A DNA stretch of 64,000 bases. Source: Agriterribacter humi. GTDB taxonomy: Bacteria > Bacteroidota > Bacteroidia > Chitinophagales > Chitinophagaceae. The stretch is taken from positions 1 through 64,000 of the forward strand of contig NZ_VOHQ01000003.1 of NCBI RefSeq assembly GCF_009192765.1, given 5' to 3'. Position numbers and translations under genes: made by a program. Position 1 is the first letter of the stretch; the number at the start of each line of letters is the position of its first letter. The notes beneath the pieces were generated by a model that saw nothing but the letters and a program-made list of their open reading frames with translations, made no database searches and was not told the DNA's origin. Below, in pieces: positions 53,788 through 64,000 of the stretch.

Positions 53788-53880
53788 TTTTAAATTCTTT
53801 AACTCAGCCTTTAGAAATCAGCAACGCCCATTAAGGCTGTATGAGACACCTAAAGCCAGATGGCTATTTTTTTGAGGGTG

Positions 53881-53910
53881 CAAAGCTACAACAAATCCAT
53901 GGGAGCACAA
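53881..53910 (-). promoter_or_regulatory. Bacteroidota-type promoter of typA
   Basis: On the minus strand TTG (53910-53908), a 19-nt spacer, then TAGCTTTG (53888-53881), matching TTTG-N19-21-TAnnTTTG. Transcription would begin near 53875, giving an about 90-nt leader. The remaining divergent spacer to the tryptophanase has no clear signal. Confidence 0.6.
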
Positions 53911-54075
53911 TCGTTTTGCTACTTAATTATTGTTATTTTAGCGTTCAATTACCGCTCAGCAGTGACTATCTGGAAAAATATCATTAAAAATCCCACTTAA
54001 TGGGGCTCCACTCCCGACTCATTCTTTCTATAAAGTCCCGTTTCACTTCTTCATTTCATTAAACCTGATTTGTTT

Positions 54076-55446
54076 ATGCATACCATTATTGAACCATTTA
54101 AAATAAAATCGGTTGAACCCATTTATTTTACCACTCCACAACAAAGAGAGGAAATACTTCAAAAAGCTTTTTATAATCCATTTCTGATACAGGCAAAAGA
54201 GGTGATGATTGATTTGCTTACAGACAGTGGAACCAGCGCCATGAGCAGCGAACAATGGGCCGGCATTATGCGGGGCGATGAAAGCTATGCGGGTAGCGAA
54301 AGTTTTTTCAGATTTGAAGCAGCGGTACGGAACATAACCGGCATGCCTTATATTATACCCACGCACCAGGGAAGGGCCGCCGAAAAAATTATATTCAGCA
54401 TTGTGGGAGGTAAAGGAAAATATGTAGTAAGCAATACACTTTTTGATACCACGAGGGCTAATATTGAATTTTCCGGTGCAGAAGGTATTGATCTTTTATG
54501 TTCAGAAGGGATGTTGCCCTCCGTTCCGGCGCCTTTTAAGGGCAATATAGATGTTGAAGCGCTTGAACGCTTCATCGTGGCAAAAGGAGCTCAGCAAATT
54601 CCTTTGGTTGTAATTACCATTACCAATAATTCGGGTGGCGGGCAACCGGTGAGTATGGAAAACATCCGGGCGGCAAAACGGGTTTGCAATAAATACCATA
54701 TACCGCTGTTTATTGATGCCTGTCGTTTTGCGGAGAATTGTTATTTTATTAAAATCAGAGAGGCGGGATATGCAAACAAATCCATCCTGGAAATTGCACA
54801 GGAACTTTTTTCCTGTGCCGATGGATGCACCATGAGCGCTAAAAAAGATGGGTTGGCCAACATAGGCGGTTTTTTAGCCATGCGTGATGAATCTTTAGCC
54901 ATGCAATGCCGCAACATACTGATCATTACAGAAGGATTTCCTACCTATGGTGGATTGGCCGGCCGGGATCTTGAAGCCATTGCCATAGGTTTAAACGAAG
55001 TGATGGAGGAACCTTATTTAAAATACCGCATTCGCAGTATTGAATACATAGGCGAAAAATTAGATACAGCAGGGGTGCCTTATATAAAACCTACGGGCGG
55101 ACATGCGGTATATTTAGATGCCAGGGCTTTTTTACCGCATATTTCACCCGATCAGTATCCCGGGCAGGCATTGTGCGGCGCCCTGTACGTTGCAGGCGGC
55201 ATACGGGGTGTGGAAATAGGGTCGGTAATGTTTGGCAAATACGGGGAAAACGGGAGCCTTATACCTGCCGCTATGGAATTGGTTCGTTTGGCTATTCCCC
55301 GCCGGGTGTATACCCAAAGTCATATTGATTATACAGCAGAAGTAATTATAGATGTTTTTGAGCAGAGAAAAAATATAACCGGGTATAAAATAATATATGA
55401 AACTCCTTACCTGCGGCATTTTACGGCAAGGTTTCAAAAGGTATGA
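54076..55446 (+). CDS. tnaA: Tryptophanase
   Basis: A 456-residue PLP-dependent beta-eliminating lyase that cleaves L-tryptophan to indole, pyruvate and ammonia. Typical segments are PFKIKSVEPIYFTTPQQREEIL, GDESYAGSESFFRFEAAVRNITG, IIPTHQGRAAEKIIF, SGGGQPVSMEN, DACRFAENCYFIK and the PLP-lysine block SAKKDGLANIGGFLAM. The close paralogue tyrosine phenol-lyase has a TT motif where this protein has FDTTRAN; the Asp favours tryptophanase. The ATG at 54076 starts the motif better than that at 54070. It stands alone; no TnaC-like leader or tryptophan permease is seen. Confidence 0.85.
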   Translation: MHTIIEPFKIKSVEPIYFTTPQQREEILQKAFYNPFLIQAKEVMIDLLTDSGTSAMSSEQWAGIMRGDESYAGSESFFRFEAAVRNITGMPYIIPTHQGRAAEKIIFSIVGGKGKYVVSNTLFDTTRANIEFSGAEGIDLLCSEGMLPSVPAPFKGNIDVEALERFIVAKGAQQIPLVVITITNNSGGGQPVSMENIRAAKRVCNKYHIPLFIDACRFAENCYFIKIREAGYANKSILEIAQELFSCADGCTMSAKKDGLANIGGFLAMRDESLAMQCRNILIITEGFPTYGGLAGRDLEAIAIGLNEVMEEPYLKYRIRSIEYIGEKLDTAGVPYIKPTGGHAVYLDARAFLPHISPDQYPGQALCGALYVAGGIRGVEIGSVMFGKYGENGSLIPAAMELVRLAIPRRVYTQSHIDYTAEVIIDVFEQRKNITGYKIIYETPYLRHFTARFQKV

Positions 55447-55631
55447 AGTTAAATGCAGGACACAATCCGAAAGAAAATCATCTAAACGATAAACCACAAA
55501 CTTATAAACTATAAATCCGCTCCATCTCAAACCTGCTGGCCGGAGGTATTAAATTTCAAATCTCAAATGCTTGCATGTTTTAATAAAAAGATTTAATTTA
55601 ACAGTGCAATTAGTTCTCTAAATTTAATGTC
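55447..55631. repeat. Spacer with AAACNAY and AAATYTC heptamers
   Basis: AAACGAT AAACCAC AAACTT AT AAACTAT (about 55485-55515) and AAATTTC AAATCTC AAATG (55552-55569) repeat with a 7-nt period. No gene seen. Confidence 0.6.
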
Positions 55632-56063
55632 ATGGATACCGTAAGAAATATCCTGCAATTAAAAGGAAACATGGTATACACTGTGTGCCCCGATAGTTCG
55701 GTGTATGAAGCACTGGAGATACTGGAAGAAAACAATCTCGGATCGCTTGTGGTGGTGGAAGATGACGGTATACTGAACGGAATATTTACAGAACGCGATT
55801 ATGCCCGCAAAGTTATTTTAAAGGGGCGCTCCTCAAAAGAAACGCTGGTCCGGCACATCATGACAGAAAGACCAGTATACGTTACTCCTGATATAGAAAT
55901 TGGTGATTGCATGAAGCTGATGAGCCAGAAATTCATTCGCCATTTGCCTGTGCTCGAGAATGGAAAATTAGTTGGATTGGTATCTATTGGTGACCTGGTG
56001 AATTATATTATGAATCAGAAAGATTTTATCATTGAAAACCTTGAGCATTATATTTCCAGTTAA
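55632..56063 (+). CDS. CBS-domain pair protein
   Basis: A 143-residue protein composed of two CBS domains: residues 1-70 with VCPDSSVYEALEILEENNLGSLVVVEDDGILNGIFTERDYARKV, and residues 75-140 with TERPVYVTPDIEIGDCMKLMSQKFIRHLPVLENGKLVGLVSIGDLV. CBS pairs bind adenine nucleotides and sense energy state. No catalytic domain is attached. It is 190 bp before nuoA in the same orientation; a functional connection is not shown. Confidence 0.88.
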   Translation: MDTVRNILQLKGNMVYTVCPDSSVYEALEILEENNLGSLVVVEDDGILNGIFTERDYARKVILKGRSSKETLVRHIMTERPVYVTPDIEIGDCMKLMSQKFIRHLPVLENGKLVGLVSIGDLVNYIMNQKDFIIENLEHYISS

Positions 56064-56253
56064 AGGCATTTGGTTTATCATGGGACGCATTCCCAAATTT
56101 TCGCTGCACTTTTATAGTATTTTTTCTCCTTCCCGCACATGGCGGGATGCAGGGGACAAAGCAGTATAAAATTTTGGAACGCGCTCTTATCCTTCCCTTT
56201 GTGCAAAAGAGCTGAACCTTGTTATATTCCTCATTAGTGAATAAGCAGCGTGT

Positions 56254-56700
56254 ATGCCTGAGAATGCAATATATAATATGCCATTATGGCCTTTGTTCCT
56301 GTATGCAGGAATAGTTATTGTATTACTGGGTGCTATTCTTATTTTATCTTATTTATTGGGTCAGCATCACAACGACAGGGCTACAGGCAAACCTTATGAA
56401 GGAGGGATTGAACAAACCGGCTCCGCGAGGCTTCGTTTTTCAGCACAATTTTATCTGGTGGCCATGCTGTTTGTCATTTTTGATATTGAAGCAGTATTTA
56501 TCATGTTGTGGGCGCTGGGGTTTTACGAATTAGGGTGGCCGGGTTATATCGGTGCTTCCATATTTGTTGCGCAATTAGTGGTGGTATTGATTTATGAATG
56601 GGGAACAGGAGCCTTAGATATAGGAATAAACGGGAAGAAATTATTAAAAGTAATGCATCAAAAAAAATTAAACGGCAATAATGAAATGGTGGGTAAGTAA
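56254..56700 (+). CDS. nuoA: NADH-quinone oxidoreductase subunit A
   Basis: A 148-residue inner-membrane subunit of complex I with three transmembrane helices ([64 protein letters not shown]). The conserved loop [22 protein letters not shown] and the [12 protein letters not shown] helix are typical. It heads the nuoABCDEFGH operon and overlaps nuoB by 20 bp. The N-terminus carries the short hydrophilic stretch [12 protein letters not shown]. Confidence 0.95.
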   Translation: MPENAIYNMPLWPLFLYAGIVIVLLGAILILSYLLGQHHNDRATGKPYEGGIEQTGSARLRFSAQFYLVAMLFVIFDIEAVFIMLWALGFYELGWPGYIGASIFVAQLVVVLIYEWGTGALDIGINGKKLLKVMHQKKLNGNNEMVGK

Positions 56701-57319
56701 AGCAGGCGATTCAACAGGCAATATTTCCGGTTCGGGAACGATGGAAGAAGCAGTAAGCAAAAGCATTATGCTCACTTCGTTGCAGGACCTGGTGGCATGG
56801 GGGCGCAAAAATTCAATGTGGCCTTTTCATTTTGGATTGAGTTGTTGTTTTGTAGAAATGGCAACCAGTATTACGAGCAAATACGACGTAGCCCGTTTTG
56901 GCGCCGAAGTCATCCGTGGTACACCACGCGAAGCGGATGTAATGGTGATTGCCGGAACGGTATTTATAAAAATGGTTCCTATTATTAAACGGTTGCACGA
57001 ACAAATGATGGAACCACGGTGGGTGATCTCTATGGGCAGTTGTGCCAACAGCGGGGGTATGTACGATATCTACAGCGTGGTACAGGGTGTAGATAAATTT
57101 TTACCGGTTGATGTATACGTGCCGGGCTGTCCGCCCAGGCCCGATGCTTTTATGCAGGGACTTATATTGCTTGCTGATGCAGTAGGAAAAGAAAAACGGC
57201 CATTAAGCTGGGTGATAGGAGAGCAAGGAGTTATTAAACCGCAACCTGCTTCCATGAAAGAACGGAAAAGAGAAGAAAGAATGAACAACGTACAATACAA
57301 AGGAGTGGATGAAGTGTAG
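56681..57319 (+). CDS. nuoB: NADH-quinone oxidoreductase subunit B
   Basis: A 212-residue peripheral subunit carrying cluster N2, the last Fe-S centre before quinone. Ligands are in [10 protein letters not shown] (Cys55, Cys56), [13 protein letters not shown] (Cys121) and [10 protein letters not shown] (Cys150). The start overlaps nuoA by 20 bp; a downstream ATG at 56741 (MEEAVSK) is an alternative. The C-terminus is charged and longer than in many homologues. Confidence 0.96.
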   Translation: MKWWVSKAGDSTGNISGSGTMEEAVSKSIMLTSLQDLVAWGRKNSMWPFHFGLSCCFVEMATSITSKYDVARFGAEVIRGTPREADVMVIAGTVFIKMVPIIKRLHEQMMEPRWVISMGSCANSGGMYDIYSVVQGVDKFLPVDVYVPGCPPRPDAFMQGLILLADAVGKEKRPLSWVIGEQGVIKPQPASMKERKREERMNNVQYKGVDEV

Positions 57320-57355
57320 CAGGAATTGTACAACAGGAATAAAATTACAAACTGT

Positions 57356-59104
57356 ATGCAGCTTGCGAATGCCATATTACAGCATCTGCAGGAACGGTTC
57401 AGCAATGATGCGTTTCAACAGCAAATTACCGTTGATGAGATGCCCACAGTTTGGGTACCTAAGGAAAGAATTATACCTGTAATACAATACCTCAAATCCG
57501 ATCCCATTCAATCTTTCTCATTCCTGTATGATCTCAGCGGCATTGATGAACGCAACAGAACAAAAAAAGCAAATACTCCGCCTTCAGACTTTACGGTGGT
57601 TTATCACTTGTTTTCATACCGTCACAATCATTTCATTCGACTTAAAGTAGCTTTGCAGGGTGAGTATCCTGCACTCCCTTCTATTGCTGCTGTTTTTAAA
57701 AATGCCAACTGGTACGAAAGGGAAGTGTACGATATGTTTGGCATCCGCTTCGAAGGACATCCTCACCTGCAGCGCATCCTGATGCCGCTTACCTGGAAGG
57801 GACATCCCCTTCGCAAAGAACATCCGGCCAGGGCAACAGAAATGGGCCCTTACCAGTTGTGGGATGAAAAGCAGGACATCGAACAGGAAGCATTGCGGTT
57901 TAAACCCGAAGAATGGGGTATGCAGCGCGAAAGCGATGATGCAGATTTTATGTTCCTCAATATAGGCCCCCAGCACCCTGGTACGCATGGTGTGCTGCGG
58001 ATCATTTTGCAGCTTGATGGTGAAGATATTGTGGATGCGGTTCCGGAAATTGGTTTTCACCACCGCGGCGCCGAAAAAATGGGCGAACGGCAAAGCTGGC
58101 ATACTTATATTCCTTATACAGACCGGGTAGATTACCTCGGTGGCGTTATGAATAACCTGGCTTACCTGCTGGCCGTAGAAAAGCTGGCTGGTATTGAAGT
58201 GCCCAACCGGGTAAAAGTGATAAGAGTAATGCTGTGCGAGCTATTCCGCATTGCCAGCCACCTGGTATGGTTTGGCACATTTGCCCAGGATGTGGGCCAG
58301 TTGTCGCCGGTATTTTATATGTTCACCGACCGCGAAAAAATTTTCGACATTATCGAAGCCATCTGCGGTGGTCGCATGCACCCCAACTGGTTTCGCATTG
58401 GCGGTGTATCGCAGGATCTTCCCAAAGGATGGGAACCCTTAGTGCAGTCATTTGTTGATCATTTCCCCGGGCAGTTAAAAGAATACAACAACATGGTGAT
58501 GCGCAACAGCATCTTCCGGGCCCGAACAAAAGGCATTGGCATATACACGCTCGATGAAGCCATTGAATGGGGAGTAACCGGCCCGGGTTTGAGGGCCTGC
58601 GGGTTGGAGTGGGACTTCAGAAAAAAAAGGCCTTACTCGGGGTATGAGCTGTTCGACTTTGATATTCCCATTGCGCATAATGGCGACTGTTATGACCGGT
58701 CGGTTGTGCGGGTAGAAGAAATGCGGCAAAGCCTCCGGATCGTAGAGCAATGCCTCAACAATATGCCCGAAGGCAGTTATAAAGCAGATCATCCGCTTAC
58801 CACTCCGCCATTGAAGAAACATACGATGCAGGATATTGAAACGCTGATCACACATTTTTTGAACGTGAGCTGGGGACCTGTAATTCCTGCCGGTGAAGCG
58901 ATGAGCTGCATTGAAGCTACAAAGGGGGCCAACAGTTATTATTTGATCAGCGATGGAAGCACCGCCGCATACCGGGTGAGGATCAGAACGCCCTCGTTTC
59001 CGCATATGCAGATGGTGCCCTATATCAGCAAGGGATATACGGTTGCCGATCTGCTTTCGATATTGGGGAGCGTTGATTTTGTGCTGGCGGATATTGACCG
59101 GTAG
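57356..59104 (+). CDS. nuoCD: NADH-quinone oxidoreductase subunit C/D fusion
   Basis: A 582-residue fusion of NuoC (30 kDa, about residues 1-175, with [25 protein letters not shown]) and NuoD (49 kDa, about 190-582, with [32 protein letters not shown] and the C-terminal [11 protein letters not shown]). NuoD lines the quinone pocket; the two parts form the connecting module. The ATG at 57356 is preferred to a TTG at 57326. A 287-bp gap follows before nuoE. Confidence 0.95.
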   Translation: MQLANAILQHLQERFSNDAFQQQITVDEMPTVWVPKERIIPVIQYLKSDPIQSFSFLYDLSGIDERNRTKKANTPPSDFTVVYHLFSYRHNHFIRLKVALQGEYPALPSIAAVFKNANWYEREVYDMFGIRFEGHPHLQRILMPLTWKGHPLRKEHPARATEMGPYQLWDEKQDIEQEALRFKPEEWGMQRESDDADFMFLNIGPQHPGTHGVLRIILQLDGEDIVDAVPEIGFHHRGAEKMGERQSWHTYIPYTDRVDYLGGVMNNLAYLLAVEKLAGIEVPNRVKVIRVMLCELFRIASHLVWFGTFAQDVGQLSPVFYMFTDREKIFDIIEAICGGRMHPNWFRIGGVSQDLPKGWEPLVQSFVDHFPGQLKEYNNMVMRNSIFRARTKGIGIYTLDEAIEWGVTGPGLRACGLEWDFRKKRPYSGYELFDFDIPIAHNGDCYDRSVVRVEEMRQSLRIVEQCLNNMPEGSYKADHPLTTPPLKKHTMQDIETLITHFLNVSWGPVIPAGEAMSCIEATKGANSYYLISDGSTAAYRVRIRTPSFPHMQMVPYISKGYTVADLLSILGSVDFVLADIDR

Positions 59105-59391
59105 ATAATGTGGAAGTGTGTAAATGTGAGAATATGTAAATGTAAAGATATTATGATGAGAAAATCTTTCGGCAAGCCGGTATGAAAACTTGAAAATGGA
59201 GACACTGAAAGATTTAAACCAGCATTATCCGATAAAAAATGTATAAAGTTGATGAGATCATTTGCGGTAGCGAGTTCTGCTCCCTCTCCGCGAGGAGAGG
59301 GCCGGGGTGAGGCGAATAATTGAATTTCAAAACGCTTATTCGTATTTGACGGGCAATAAAAGTTTTAAACCTTAACTATTGACAAATAATT
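59105..59391. repeat. Spacer in the nuo operon with hairpin repeat
   Basis: No gene is visible in this spacer. At 59282-59301, CCCTCTCC-gcga-GGAGAGGG forms a perfect 8-bp stem with a GNRA-type loop, followed by CCGGGGTGAGG. This resembles the widespread dispersed repeat of that wording in many genomes. The left part (59110-59150) is a repetitive GTGTAAATG-type stretch. Confidence 0.6.
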
Positions 59392-59856
59392 ATGCTTTCG
59401 AACGAAGAAATACAGGACATTGATCATGAAGCGGCAAAACTGCCTTATAAAAAAGCGGCGGTGATTGAAGCATTGAAAATTGTTCAGCAGCACCGCGGCT
59501 GGATCAATGATGAGAGCGTAAGCGATATTGCAGAATGCCTTGAAATGAGTGCGGCTGAAGTGGACAGTGTAGCTACTTTTTATAACCTCATTTTCCGCAG
59601 TCCGGTAGGGCGGCATGTTATTTTGCTTTGCGACAGCATTTCATGCTATGTGATGGGCTATAAAAACATTTATGAAGCATTACAACAGAAACTAAAAATA
59701 AAATTCGGTGAAACTACCGCTGATCAGCGGTTTACCCTGCTGCCTAATGCATGCCTGGGTTGCTGCGATCATGCACCGGCATTGATCATTAACGGGGAAC
59801 TGTACACAGATATTAGTATCGAAACATTGGATGACATATTGTTGAAATATACCTGA
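59392..59856 (+). CDS. nuoE: NADH-quinone oxidoreductase subunit E
   Basis: A 154-residue thioredoxin-like 2Fe-2S subunit of the NADH module. Ligands are Cys80 and Cys85 (LLCDSISCY) and Cys121 and Cys125 in NACLGCCDHAPAL; the extra Cys124 is unusual where Ala is common. The N-terminal helical part has KKAAVIEALKIVQQHRGWI and SAAEVDSVATFYNLI. It binds next to NuoF, encoded 14 bp downstream. Confidence 0.94.
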   Translation: MLSNEEIQDIDHEAAKLPYKKAAVIEALKIVQQHRGWINDESVSDIAECLEMSAAEVDSVATFYNLIFRSPVGRHVILLCDSISCYVMGYKNIYEALQQKLKIKFGETTADQRFTLLPNACLGCCDHAPALIINGELYTDISIETLDDILLKYT

Positions 59857-59870
59857 TCAAACTTTTATCA

Positions 59871-61142
59871 ATGGAACGTCCGCTCACCAAAAATATCCAT
59901 GCCGGACGGCAGCCGCTCAGTCTTAAGGAATATACCACCACCGGTGGCTATACTGCTTTACAGCAGGTGTTAAAAAACAATACGCCGCAGGAAGTGCAGC
60001 AATTAGTGCAGAAAAGCAATCTCAAAGGGCGTGGAGGAGCAGGATTTAATACCGGTATGAAATGGAGTTTTGTTCCTATGGGAGCGGATGCACCACGGCC
60101 AAAATATCTTATTGCCAATGCAGATGAAATGGAACCGGGAACTTTCAAAGACCGCTTACTGCTGGAGGGCAACCCGCACCAGTTACTTGAAGGAATGATC
60201 ATTGCCGCTTATGCTATCCAGGCAAATATTTCTTATATTTTTTTACGCTGGGCATATAAAAAAGCAGCCAGGGTATTGGAACAATCTATTCATGAGGCTT
60301 ACGAGGCTGGCTGGCTGGGACAGAACATTTTGGGGTCCGGCTTTAGCCTCAACATGCACCTGCATACCGGCGCGGGAAGGTATATGTGTGGCGAAGAAAC
60401 CGCTTTGCTGAATGCATTGGAAGGTAAGCGGGCTACACCCAGGGCAAAACCTCCCTTTCCGCAGGTGAGCGGGTTATTTGGAAAACCCACCATTGTTAAT
60501 AATGTAGAAACGCTTTGCTGTGTTCCGCATATTGTAAATAATGGTGCAGAGTGGTTTCAAAGCCTGAGCTATAGCGAAGATAGCGGAACAAAAATATATG
60601 GCGTTAGCGGCAAAGTAAATAATCCCGGTGCATGGGAACTGCCCATGGGCGTAACCATGCGGGAACTGATTGAGGAACATGCGGGTGGAATGAAAAAGGG
60701 ATACCGCCTTAAAGGGGTGCTGCCGGGAGGCGCTTCTACCGATTTTTTAACGGAGCAACACTTAGATATTAAAATGGATTTTAAATCGGTTGCTGCGGCA
60801 GGAAGCCGTTTGGGCACCGCTACCATGGTGGTAATGGATGACGCCACCTGCCCCGTTGGATTTGTTCATAACCTGCAGCATTTTTTTGCACAGGAAAGTT
60901 GTGGTTGGTGCACACCATGCAGGGAAGGATTGCCCTGGGTAGAGAAAATATTACTAACTATTGAAAAAGGAGAAGGAAAACAGGAAGATATAGAGCTGTT
61001 GCAGATGCATACACAATTGCTTGGGCCGGGCAATACATTTTGCGCCCTGGCGCCCGGAGCAATGGAACCGCTGCAAAGCGCTATTAAATATTTCAGGGAA
61101 GATTTTGACAGGCATATCAGGGAACAAAAATGTCCATATTAA
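59871..61142 (+). CDS. nuoF: NADH-quinone oxidoreductase subunit F
   Basis: A 423-residue subunit carrying FMN and the NADH site plus cluster N3. NLKGRGGAGFNTGMKWSFVP is the flavin/NADH loop, YMCGEETALLNALEGKRATPRAKPPFP the NADH-binding segment, and ESCGWCTPCREG with a later Cys in GNTFCALAPG bind the 4Fe-4S cluster. It receives electrons from NADH and passes them to NuoE/NuoG. Confidence 0.96.
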   Translation: MERPLTKNIHAGRQPLSLKEYTTTGGYTALQQVLKNNTPQEVQQLVQKSNLKGRGGAGFNTGMKWSFVPMGADAPRPKYLIANADEMEPGTFKDRLLLEGNPHQLLEGMIIAAYAIQANISYIFLRWAYKKAARVLEQSIHEAYEAGWLGQNILGSGFSLNMHLHTGAGRYMCGEETALLNALEGKRATPRAKPPFPQVSGLFGKPTIVNNVETLCCVPHIVNNGAEWFQSLSYSEDSGTKIYGVSGKVNNPGAWELPMGVTMRELIEEHAGGMKKGYRLKGVLPGGASTDFLTEQHLDIKMDFKSVAAAGSRLGTATMVVMDDATCPVGFVHNLQHFFAQESCGWCTPCREGLPWVEKILLTIEKGEGKQEDIELLQMHTQLLGPGNTFCALAPGAMEPLQSAIKYFREDFDRHIREQKCPY

Positions 61143-61153
61143 ATTAAGGCATT

Positions 61154-63856
61154 ATGCCAACCATTTATATTGATAACAAGCCATACGAAGTAAAAGCAGG
61201 AAAAAACCTGTTAGAAACCAGCCTGAGCCTTGGTTTTGACCTTCCCTATTTTTGCTGGCACCCGGCTATGGGAAGTGTGGGAGCCTGCAGGCAATGTGCC
61301 ATAAAAATATTCAAAGATGAAAAGGATGCTAATGGAAAAATAGTAATGAGCTGCATGGAAGGCGTGAAGGATGGTTTACGTATGTCCATTACCGATACTA
61401 CTGCCAGGGCTTTCAGAGAGCAGGTTATTGAATGGCTGATGACCAATCATCCGCACGATTGTCCGGTTTGCGATGAAGGTGGCAGTTGTCATTTGCAGGA
61501 TATGACGGTAATGACCGGGCATGATTACCGGCGTTTTGAATTTAAAAAACGGACCTATACCAATCAGTACCTGGGGCCGCTTATCCACCATGAAATGAAC
61601 CGGTGCATACAGTGCTACCGTTGTGTAAGGTTTTACCGCGATTATGCAGGAGGCGATGATCTGAATGTGTTCGGGGCGCATCACCATGTTTATTTTGGAA
61701 GAGAAAAAGACGGGGTATTGCAAAGCCCTTTCAGCGGCAACCTGGCCGAAGTATGTCCAACTGGTGTATTTACCGATAAAACGCTTAAAAAACATTATAC
61801 CCGCAAATGGGATCTCACCACTGCTCCTTCTGTTTGTCATCACTGCAGCCTGGGATGCAATATAATAGCCGGGGAGCGGTACGGCCAGTTGCGTTGTATT
61901 GTGAACCGGTATAACAGCGATGTGAATGGCTATTTCCTTTGCGATAAGGGCCGGTATGGCTATGAATTCGTTAATAGTGCAAACAGGATAACAGAACCGC
62001 TTATCCGTACCCGCCCGGTTGAAGCTGTGGATGAAACAACGTTGATGAATCATTTGAAAAACCTGATCACCCTCCATCCTGTAATTGGTATTGGTTCGTC
62101 GCGGGCTTCAATGGAAAGCAATTTTGCACTGATGCAACTGGTGGGGAAAGAAAATTTTTACCAGGGCATAAGTGATGATACAGCATACCTCGAGGGAAGG
62201 ATGGTTGAACTGTTACAACAGGGTGACGTTCACAGTGTTTCACTTAAAGAAATAGAAGCGGCCGATGCAGTGCTGGTATTGGGTGAAGACATTTGGAACA
62301 CCGCTCCCATTATGGCCCTTGCAGTCCGACAATCTGTAATGAAAACGGCTGCTAATCAGGCTACGCAACAATCCTCCCTGTTTGCCTGGCATGATGCGGC
62401 GATCAAAGAACTTGTGCAGGAGGAAAAAGGATTTCTGGCAAATATTACTATTTTGTCATCGCCGCTTGATGCCATCTCTGCTATTGCTGTGCATGAGAGC
62501 CCGGACAACATGGCCAGGCTGGGTTTTGCTGTTGCACATTTGCTCAACGCCGGCATACCTGCTGTTTCCGGCATAACAGAAAAGGAAATGCTGGCAGCAA
62601 AGCATATTGCCAATGCTTTACAGCATGCACAGCGGCCGGTAATCATAACCGGTAGTTCCTGTTGTAATGAAGCCCTCATTAAAGCAGCTTTCAATATTGT
62701 GCAATCACTGCATACACCCGAAAGAAAGGCAGGCATTTCTTTTGTGCTTCCCGAATGCAACAGTACGGGGCTCGCTCTAATGAAAGCGCCCTCTTTTGAA
62801 GGTGCTTTGGAAAGGGTTATAACCGATGATAACTGCACAGCAATTGTATTGGAAAATGATTTGTACAGGCATATTCCGGCCGCTGAAGCAGATACCTTCT
62901 TTGCACAATGCAAAAACCTGGTTGTAATGGATAGCTTGCATAACCGCACAACCGAAAAAGCACATGTGCTGATACCCGCGGCCACTTTTGCCGAAGCCGA
63001 CGGAACCCTTGTAAACAATGAAGGGCGTGCACAACATTTTTACCAGGTGTTTATGCCCGTAAATACTCATATTAAAGAAAGCTGGAGATGGCTTGGGGAA
63101 ATGAAAACAATGCAGGCAAAAGCCGCCAACGGGCTACAGCAGCATCCTGATGAATGGCTGGCAAAGCTGGAAGTAACATTACCACAGTTTGCCAATATTG
63201 CTAAAGTAATGCCATCGCATCATTTCCGAATTAACGGACAGGCTATTCCGCGAGAGCCACACCGTTATAGTGGCCGTACCGCCATGCAGGCCAATCTGGC
63301 AGTAAGTGAGCCCAAACCATTGCAGGATGATGACTCTCCGCTTACCTATACAATGGAAGGATACACAGGAATACCGCCTTCGTCCATGATCCCTTATTTC
63401 TGGGCGCCCGGCTGGAACTCGGGACAGGCTGTTAATAAATACCAGCAGGAAATGGGTGGTGCACTGCGAAAAGAAGATCCGGGGATCTGTTTATTCGCCA
63501 ATAAAAAAGAAGGCGCATCGCCATTCTTTAAAGACAGTCCTGAAGCGTTTATTCCCAGGCCGGGTAAGTATTTGCTGCTGCCGCAATACCAGTTGTTTGG
63601 TTCCGGCGAATTGAGCATACACAGCAAGGCAATAAGCGAACTGGTTCCTGCAGCAACGATTGTCTTATCAAAAAAAGATGCAGCAGATTTAGGTGCAGCA
63701 AACGGAACATTGATCACCATAGAAAAAAATGATTTTCAATATCGTTTACCATTGATCATCCATGACGAGCTGTGCAACGGAATTGTACTGGCTTCTGCAG
63801 GGTATCAGGGAATGCCTGCTCCACCATGGGGATCGTGGGTTAAATTAAGCGTATGA
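61154..63856 (+). CDS. nuoG: NADH-quinone oxidoreductase subunit G
   Basis: A 900-residue subunit. An N-terminal 2Fe-2S domain has [20 protein letters not shown] and [11 protein letters not shown]. The His-Cys-ligated 4Fe-4S motif is [16 protein letters not shown]; the next is [20 protein letters not shown], with a later Cys in [11 protein letters not shown] fourth cluster motif [13 protein letters not shown] (about residue 225) begins a molybdopterin-oxidoreductase-like C-terminal domain, which lacks the molybdenum cofactor in complex I. It overlaps nuoH by 4 bp. Confidence 0.95.
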   Translation: MPTIYIDNKPYEVKAGKNLLETSLSLGFDLPYFCWHPAMGSVGACRQCAIKIFKDEKDANGKIVMSCMEGVKDGLRMSITDTTARAFREQVIEWLMTNHPHDCPVCDEGGSCHLQDMTVMTGHDYRRFEFKKRTYTNQYLGPLIHHEMNRCIQCYRCVRFYRDYAGGDDLNVFGAHHHVYFGREKDGVLQSPFSGNLAEVCPTGVFTDKTLKKHYTRKWDLTTAPSVCHHCSLGCNIIAGERYGQLRCIVNRYNSDVNGYFLCDKGRYGYEFVNSANRITEPLIRTRPVEAVDETTLMNHLKNLITLHPVIGIGSSRASMESNFALMQLVGKENFYQGISDDTAYLEGRMVELLQQGDVHSVSLKEIEAADAVLVLGEDIWNTAPIMALAVRQSVMKTAANQATQQSSLFAWHDAAIKELVQEEKGFLANITILSSPLDAISAIAVHESPDNMARLGFAVAHLLNAGIPAVSGITEKEMLAAKHIANALQHAQRPVIITGSSCCNEALIKAAFNIVQSLHTPERKAGISFVLPECNSTGLALMKAPSFEGALERVITDDNCTAIVLENDLYRHIPAAEADTFFAQCKNLVVMDSLHNRTTEKAHVLIPAATFAEADGTLVNNEGRAQHFYQVFMPVNTHIKESWRWLGEMKTMQAKAANGLQQHPDEWLAKLEVTLPQFANIAKVMPSHHFRINGQAIPREPHRYSGRTAMQANLAVSEPKPLQDDDSPLTYTMEGYTGIPPSSMIPYFWAPGWNSGQAVNKYQQEMGGALRKEDPGICLFANKKEGASPFFKDSPEAFIPRPGKYLLLPQYQLFGSGELSIHSKAISELVPAATIVLSKKDAADLGAANGTLITIEKNDFQYRLPLIIHDELCNGIVLASAGYQGMPAPPWGSWVKLSV

Positions 63857-64000
63857 CGGTTATGCAACATATATGGATTGTGATTGGCGTATTATTCGTG
63901 CTGCTCAATATTGCTGCAGGACTTATTTGGGTAGAGCGCAGGCTATTGGCCTTATGGCAGGACAGGCTCGGACCAAATCGTGCAGGCCCGCTGGGTTTAT
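63853..64000 (+). CDS. nuoH: NADH-quinone oxidoreductase subunit H, N-terminal part
   Basis: The first 49 codons lie in the window and continue past its right edge. The start ATG overlaps the nuoG stop (ATGA). The encoded segment [21 protein letters not shown] followed by [20 protein letters not shown] contains the first helix and the invariant ER[11 protein letters not shown] loop of NuoH, part of the quinone-site and proton pathway. Confidence 0.93.
   Translation, partial: MTVMQHIWIVIGVLFVLLNIAAGLIWVERRLLALWQDRLGPNRAGPLGL

Noticed and set aside
54070-55446. Tyrosine phenol-lyase instead of tryptophanase
   Set aside because: The Asp in FDTT at the specificity position fits tryptophanase better, though biochemical proof is lacking.

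Overview
The window looks like a chromosomal segment of a Bacteroidota bacterium, most likely Chitinophagaceae. The signs are an UpxY-type antiterminator heading an exopolysaccharide (EPS) cluster, TAnnTTTG-type promoter boxes, a carboxypeptidase-regulatory/plug/beta-barrel outer-membrane protein, a fused NuoCD, and several lipoprotein and AraC types usual in that phylum. No rRNA, tRNA or CRISPR array was seen.

Positions 1-33.9 kb: the end of an IS3-like element at the left edge, then a long minus-strand EPS/capsule cluster read from about 34.2 kb leftwards. It begins with a structured leader and an UpxY/NusG-like antiterminator. Next come two left-handed beta-helix acyltransferases (one frameshifted), the Wza exporter and the Wzc tyrosine autokinase. 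A membrane HTTM-DCC protein and an acyltransferase-3 follow, then a tightly coupled block: epimerase, ATP-grasp, HAD, PglD-like acetyltransferase, WecE-like aminotransferase, Wzx flippase, WecF-like Fuc4NAc transferase. After that come WbpD-like and WbpB-like enzymes, several glycosyltransferases, an FkbM methyltransferase, a secreted LamG/hydrolase-like protein and a Wzy-like polymerase. The far end holds a WcaF-like acetyltransferase, GDP-mannose dehydratase plus GDP-fucose synthase, and a CpsB/YwqE-type phosphatase. Together they predict a Wzx/Wzy-exported polymer containing L-fucose and probably 4-acetamido-4,6-dideoxygalactose. No priming glycosyl-1-phosphate transferase is visible.

Positions 34.5-56 kb: mixed metabolic genes. 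These are a DUF4834 protein, the oxidative pentose phosphate genes gnd-zwf-pgl, a large outer-membrane beta-barrel protein, tadA, a secreted hypothetical, an alpha/beta-hydrolase lipoprotein, a FAD oxidoreductase, two AraC-type regulators (one fused to DUF4242 and a cyclase-like domain), rpiB, an M28 peptidase, nagB, typA, a tryptophanase and a CBS-domain protein.

Positions 56.2-64 kb: the start of a 14-subunit complex I operon, nuoA-B-CD-E-F-G and the first part of nuoH, which runs off the right edge.

The most unusual content is in the intergenic DNA. (i) Many spacers are built from degenerate words that repeat with a 7-nt period, culminating in a 23-24-unit heptamer minisatellite at 3495-3660. 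(ii) About 200-240-bp elements with imperfect terminal inverted repeats (three near-full copies and one fragment) fill spacers exactly from stop codon to start codon; two of the full copies and the fragment bracket a small GIY-YIG nuclease gene.
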